The position numbers and the translations under genes were made by a program. A DNA stretch of 64,000 bases from Cymodocea nodosa (taxonomy: Eukaryota > Streptophyta > Magnoliopsida > Alismatales > Cymodoceaceae): contig JAZBRI010000003.1 in the NCBI GenBank assembly GCA_036874045.1, forward strand, positions 694,501 through 758,500. The letters are read 5' to 3'. Below are positions 61,093-64,000 of the stretch, piece after piece (positions within the stretch are counted from its first letter, which is position 1; each line of letters opens with the position of its first letter). The notes under the pieces are model-generated. The model was not told the DNA's origin and did no database searches. It worked only from the letters and a program-made list of their open reading frames with translations.

Positions 61093-61776
61093 ATCAAGTT
61101 CTACGTTTAAACAAGTTTGTATTACATTTATTAATTTCTTAACAATTTTTACTTTAACATTTATTAATTTTGTATACATTAACTTTTATGTTTACATTTA
61201 TTAATGTATATAAGAGAGGTATCATATTCTATTTTTATTTTTTATTTTCCGTTAGATTTCAACCCGGCTTGAATCGGCCCACGGGCCAGCCTAGGCTCAG
61301 CCTGAATTGACCCATGGACCAGCCCAGGCTCGACCCGAATCAACCCACAGACCAGCCCAGTCCGGTCGAATAATATATTTATGTTAGTTATCAATTTCGA
61401 AAATTAATTGGTTGTGATATGCTATGTTCAAATAGGTAATACACAATACAACTTTTGTTCAATTTGTTTATGATATTATTAATAAATAAATATTTTTGTT
61501 TTTGATATTTCTTCTTAAAATATAAGTATTATGATGCAAAGAAATAGAGTAAATTAAAATTAATTATTAGAATTCTTTAATTAAAAAAGTATATTTTAAT
61601 TTTGAACATTCTATTTGGCACAAACCTCCTTGTGGGAATATTAAATTTCCTAACTTTTTGAGACGTGCACAAACAACCATTCATTTCTCAAGAATCTGGA
61701 CTTTCTAATTTATAGGAATCTGAACTTTCCATTTCTTTCATTTCTGAAATTTCCAACATGCACAAACACCCTCTTA

Positions 61777-64000
61777 AGTACATGCGACCTAACCATGATT
61801 AATCTTGTCAATGGACTAAACCAGACTACCTTGACTCAAAACATAGAGATGATTTATACTGACTGTAGGATAAGGTGGGTCAGCCTGCAAAAATAAATTT
61901 TTGGTAGGTTACAGATGATAGACCCAACCCATAGGCTCGATCATCAGACGTTTAAATGTATGTTTGTGTTGTTATTAAACATTTATAAATGTCTGATGGT
62001 AACTGGTAAAAAAAAACAAACATTTATAAGCTTTTTTTAAAAATCTTTTTATAAAAAATAAGTATATTATTAATATTATACTATACCCATTAATGATCAT
62101 GTGTAACAATTATATTTTATTTTTTGAAAATAAAATATTTTAGATATGGGATATAAATGTCTAAAGTATGGAATTTAAAATATGTGATGTAAAAGAAATT
62201 AAAATGTGACATCTAACATTGAAGTGGAAGTAAAATACCTTGGAAATGAGACACAAATGTCTAGAGTAAAGTAAGTAAAAAATCGAAATATAACGGGAAG
62301 TTAAACGCTTTAGATATCCAAAGCTAAAAAATAAAATACTTTAGATAGAGAATATAAATGTCTAAAGTAAATGAAATTCAAAATATAAACATGCAAAAGG
62401 AAATGAAATATTTAAAGCAAAAGTATAAATATCTAAGATGAAATCACAAACACAAGAGAAGATCAATTTTAATTCAAAATTCAAATTCAATTAACGAAGA
62501 AGTGGAGACAGATATCGTGGAGAAAGTTATAATATTATATATATATATGTATATGAGATGACGATTAAAAAGAAATAAAACACTAGAAATCATCAAAAAG
62601 AAAAGGAAAAAATCATCGCGACTTCACGGACGCCTGCAAAGAGTCGACTATGAGTATTGATCATCAACAATCAATAAGCCTTGACTTGTTAGTTGCACTT
62701 CAATTAGACGACGATCTGACTTGCATTTGTCACACTCACCGGTCAATTAAATCAACGTCCATTCTGGTCCATTAAATCAACGTCCATTCTTTGACAAAAT
62801 TAAACATGCTTGACTTTTGATAAAAGATACGAAACCATGCACGCTGTAAAGCTCAACTACTTAGAATTGACGGGAAAAAATTGATTTGAAGTTGTTTTAC
62901 AGGATTTTCTCGGTCTCTTGACGCAAAACCTGCGTTCAAATTCGGGAATGGAAACGAGAAAATTTCAAACGAATTTTATAATACCGACGTAGAAATCATC
63001 GTTTAGCAAAAATTTGAATCCACGCGTTCGTATTTTCACAGGTAAAAATCGAATGTTCGTTAAAAGAGGCAGGTCTCTCGATTCGGACCAAGTTCTGACA
63101 AATGTAATCGGTCCTCGGCCTAATTCAATCCCAGGTCAACCGGTCCCTTCGCATTTATGGATGGCGGACGGTGGCATGGTGATTGGCGTGGCGTGGCGTG
63201 GCGTGGCGTGGCTATCCCATGGAGGGCGTTGTCGTAATTATAGTACAAGTCCAGGGGCCGATACTCATGCGTCCCCTAATCGGTTTCGGATCCGTCACCT
63301 TGGTAACGGCTCCCGAAAGCTCCGCTCTCAATATTTACGGTCGAACCATTCAACTGCAATAAAAACCACATTCTCCTTCGTCCATCCAATACACAAAGAT
63401 GATGATGATGATGATGATTCCAATATCTTGTCACGTATATAATTACTTGTAAAAAATTATACCATGAAAAAAGTGATCCAAAATGCTGGCCGTTTGTTTT
63501 GTTTTGTTTTGTTTCCGGCACTAACGAAACCCACCAAAAAGAAAATTCCCCTCACATTCGTTTCCGTGACATTACATTTTCCATTAAATAACTATTTTTA
63601 TTTGACCACTCAATATTTGCAGACAAAAAAACCACTCCGATGAAACTACGACCAATTAATTATACGTCCAAACATAACGAAAAAAATGTAGGGATGACGT
63701 TATGGGAGATTAGCAAAACAATTTAGTGATAGGTTGAAAGGTTCCAAATCGGACCACAAGGAAATTTTAGTTTCCTATGGTGCCCCATCTTTATTAATGT
63801 TTCATTTTAAAAATAAATATATTTATATAATTAATTACTCTAAATTATAATCCGTTACGTATTAAATTTCGTACAAATCTAAATCAAATAATATTTATTA
63901 TTATATTTATACTTAAAAATCAGTGGTTAAAATTTAACAAAAAAAATATTAAATTTTAAGACGTTCAGTCGAAAGATCAATACTTATTTATTTTGAGTGA
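61777..64000. other. Terminal flank, AT-rich with repeats, no recognisable gene
   Basis: It contains an imperfect hairpin (61942-61998), a roughly 100-bp degenerate tandem repeat (62131-62445), and a GCGTG array (about 63186-63211) in a stretch of balanced composition at 63040-63440. That stretch has an open frame on the plus strand (63014-63442) without recognisable motifs and could be promoter of a gene beyond the window. A (GAT)n microsatellite lies at about 63400-63418. Confidence 0.45.
62131..62445. repeat. Degenerate tandem repeat of about 100 bp
   Basis: Units begin near 62132, 62232 and 62333 with AAAATA(T/C)(T/C)TTAGATA-like text followed by (A)TATAAATGTCTAAAGT. A shorter, diverged fourth unit begins near 62405. 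The reverse complement resembles units in 19.0-19.7 kb. Confidence 0.6.

Larger units (their letters stand above)
59982..61527 (+). repeat. Direct repeat pair of about 148 bp bounding an inserted block
   Basis: Copy 1 is 59982-60128 and copy 2 is 61381-61527. The first 45 bases differ at about five positions. The next 60 (from AAATAGGTAATACACAATAC) are identical, and the ends drift apart in an A/T-rich tail. Between them lie about 1.25 kb of tandem repeats and a GC-rich segment (61255-61372). Confidence 0.88.
55942..61773 (+). mobile_element. PIF/Harbinger DNA transposon, near full length, inactive
   Basis: The left end reads AGGGGGGTTTGTG (55942-55954). The right end, reverse-complemented, reads GAGGGTGTTTGTG (61773-61761). 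Eleven of 13 positions match. TTA lies directly outside both ends (55939-55941 and 61774-61776), the three-base target duplication typical of this superfamily. Similar GAAATGAAAG words follow both termini. Inside are a Myb/SANT-like ORF1 and a DDE transposase on the same strand, both broken by stops. A leader minisatellite, two tandem-repeat blocks and an internal direct repeat explain its size of about 5.8 kb. The imperfect termini and several stops suggest an element that has been inactive for some time. Confidence 0.88.

Noticed and set aside
63014-63442. 142-residue plus-strand open frame
   Set aside because: It runs across a GCGTG tandem array and ends in a (GAT)n poly-Asp run; no conserved motif, more likely promoter sequence.
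1-64000. tRNA, rRNA, CRISPR arrays, prokaryotic operon or viral-defence clusters
   Set aside because: None seen on either strand by eye; direct repeats present are transposon-internal or microsatellites, not spaced CRISPR units. A tRNAscan-type search would be needed to exclude tRNAs fully.

Overview
The window is nuclear DNA of a flowering plant. Its genes are split by GT-AG introns and encode land-plant families (a BELL homeodomain factor, PASTICCINO1, a DUF3527 protein). They sit in AT-rich intergenic DNA with many microsatellites and transposon remains. The GC-rich first coding exon of the BELL gene and the high gene density would suit a monocot with a compact genome, but that is only an inference. 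I saw no bacterial, organellar, viral-genome or CRISPR feature, and no tRNA or rRNA gene.

Layout, left to right. Positions 1-2.9 kb hold repeats, including a 90-bp tandem repeat. At 2.9-6.5 kb (minus) is a complete BELL homeobox gene closest to BLH9/PENNYWISE, with a microsatellite-rich leader to about 7.2 kb. From 7.2 to 22.4 kb no intact gene was recognised; this stretch contains a decayed LINE (about 10.4-12.25 kb), an unresolved GC-rich island (12.6-13.25 kb), and a RAB11/RABA pseudogene on the minus strand (16.9-17.5 kb) that has lost its GTP-binding P-loop. At 22.6-24.4 kb (plus) is a five-coding-exon gene for a small plant protein ending in NWWQGSLYY. An AT-rich desert (24.5-29.2 kb) follows. 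At 29.6-31.6 kb (plus) is a five-exon gene for an uncharacterised 377-residue plant protein. At 33.4-44.0 kb (plus) is PAS1, with 20 coding exons for three FKBP domains and TPR repeats; one intron holds a broken Ty3/gypsy reverse-transcriptase fossil and another holds repeat-like DNA. At 48.6-51.5 kb (plus) is a DUF3527 gene. It converges on a minus-strand gene (52.7-55.3 kb) for a probable plastid protein with a UVR-like segment and a SnoaL/NTF2-like fold. At 55.94-61.77 kb lies a nearly full-length PIF/Harbinger DNA transposon with terminal inverted repeats, TTA target-site duplications, a Myb/SANT-like ORF1 and a decayed DDE transposase. The last 2 kb are AT-rich and probably upstream of a gene outside the window.

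The host genes are unrelated housekeeping and developmental loci and do not form a pathway or cluster. The most unusual structure is the Harbinger element. It carries an 18-bp minisatellite in its leader and a 1.25-kb repeat-built block in its 3' part, bounded by about 148-bp direct copies of its own sequence. I found no convincing evidence of a new biological system. Gene models were spliced by hand from reading frames and GT/AG sites and from remembered family sequences; no search was run.
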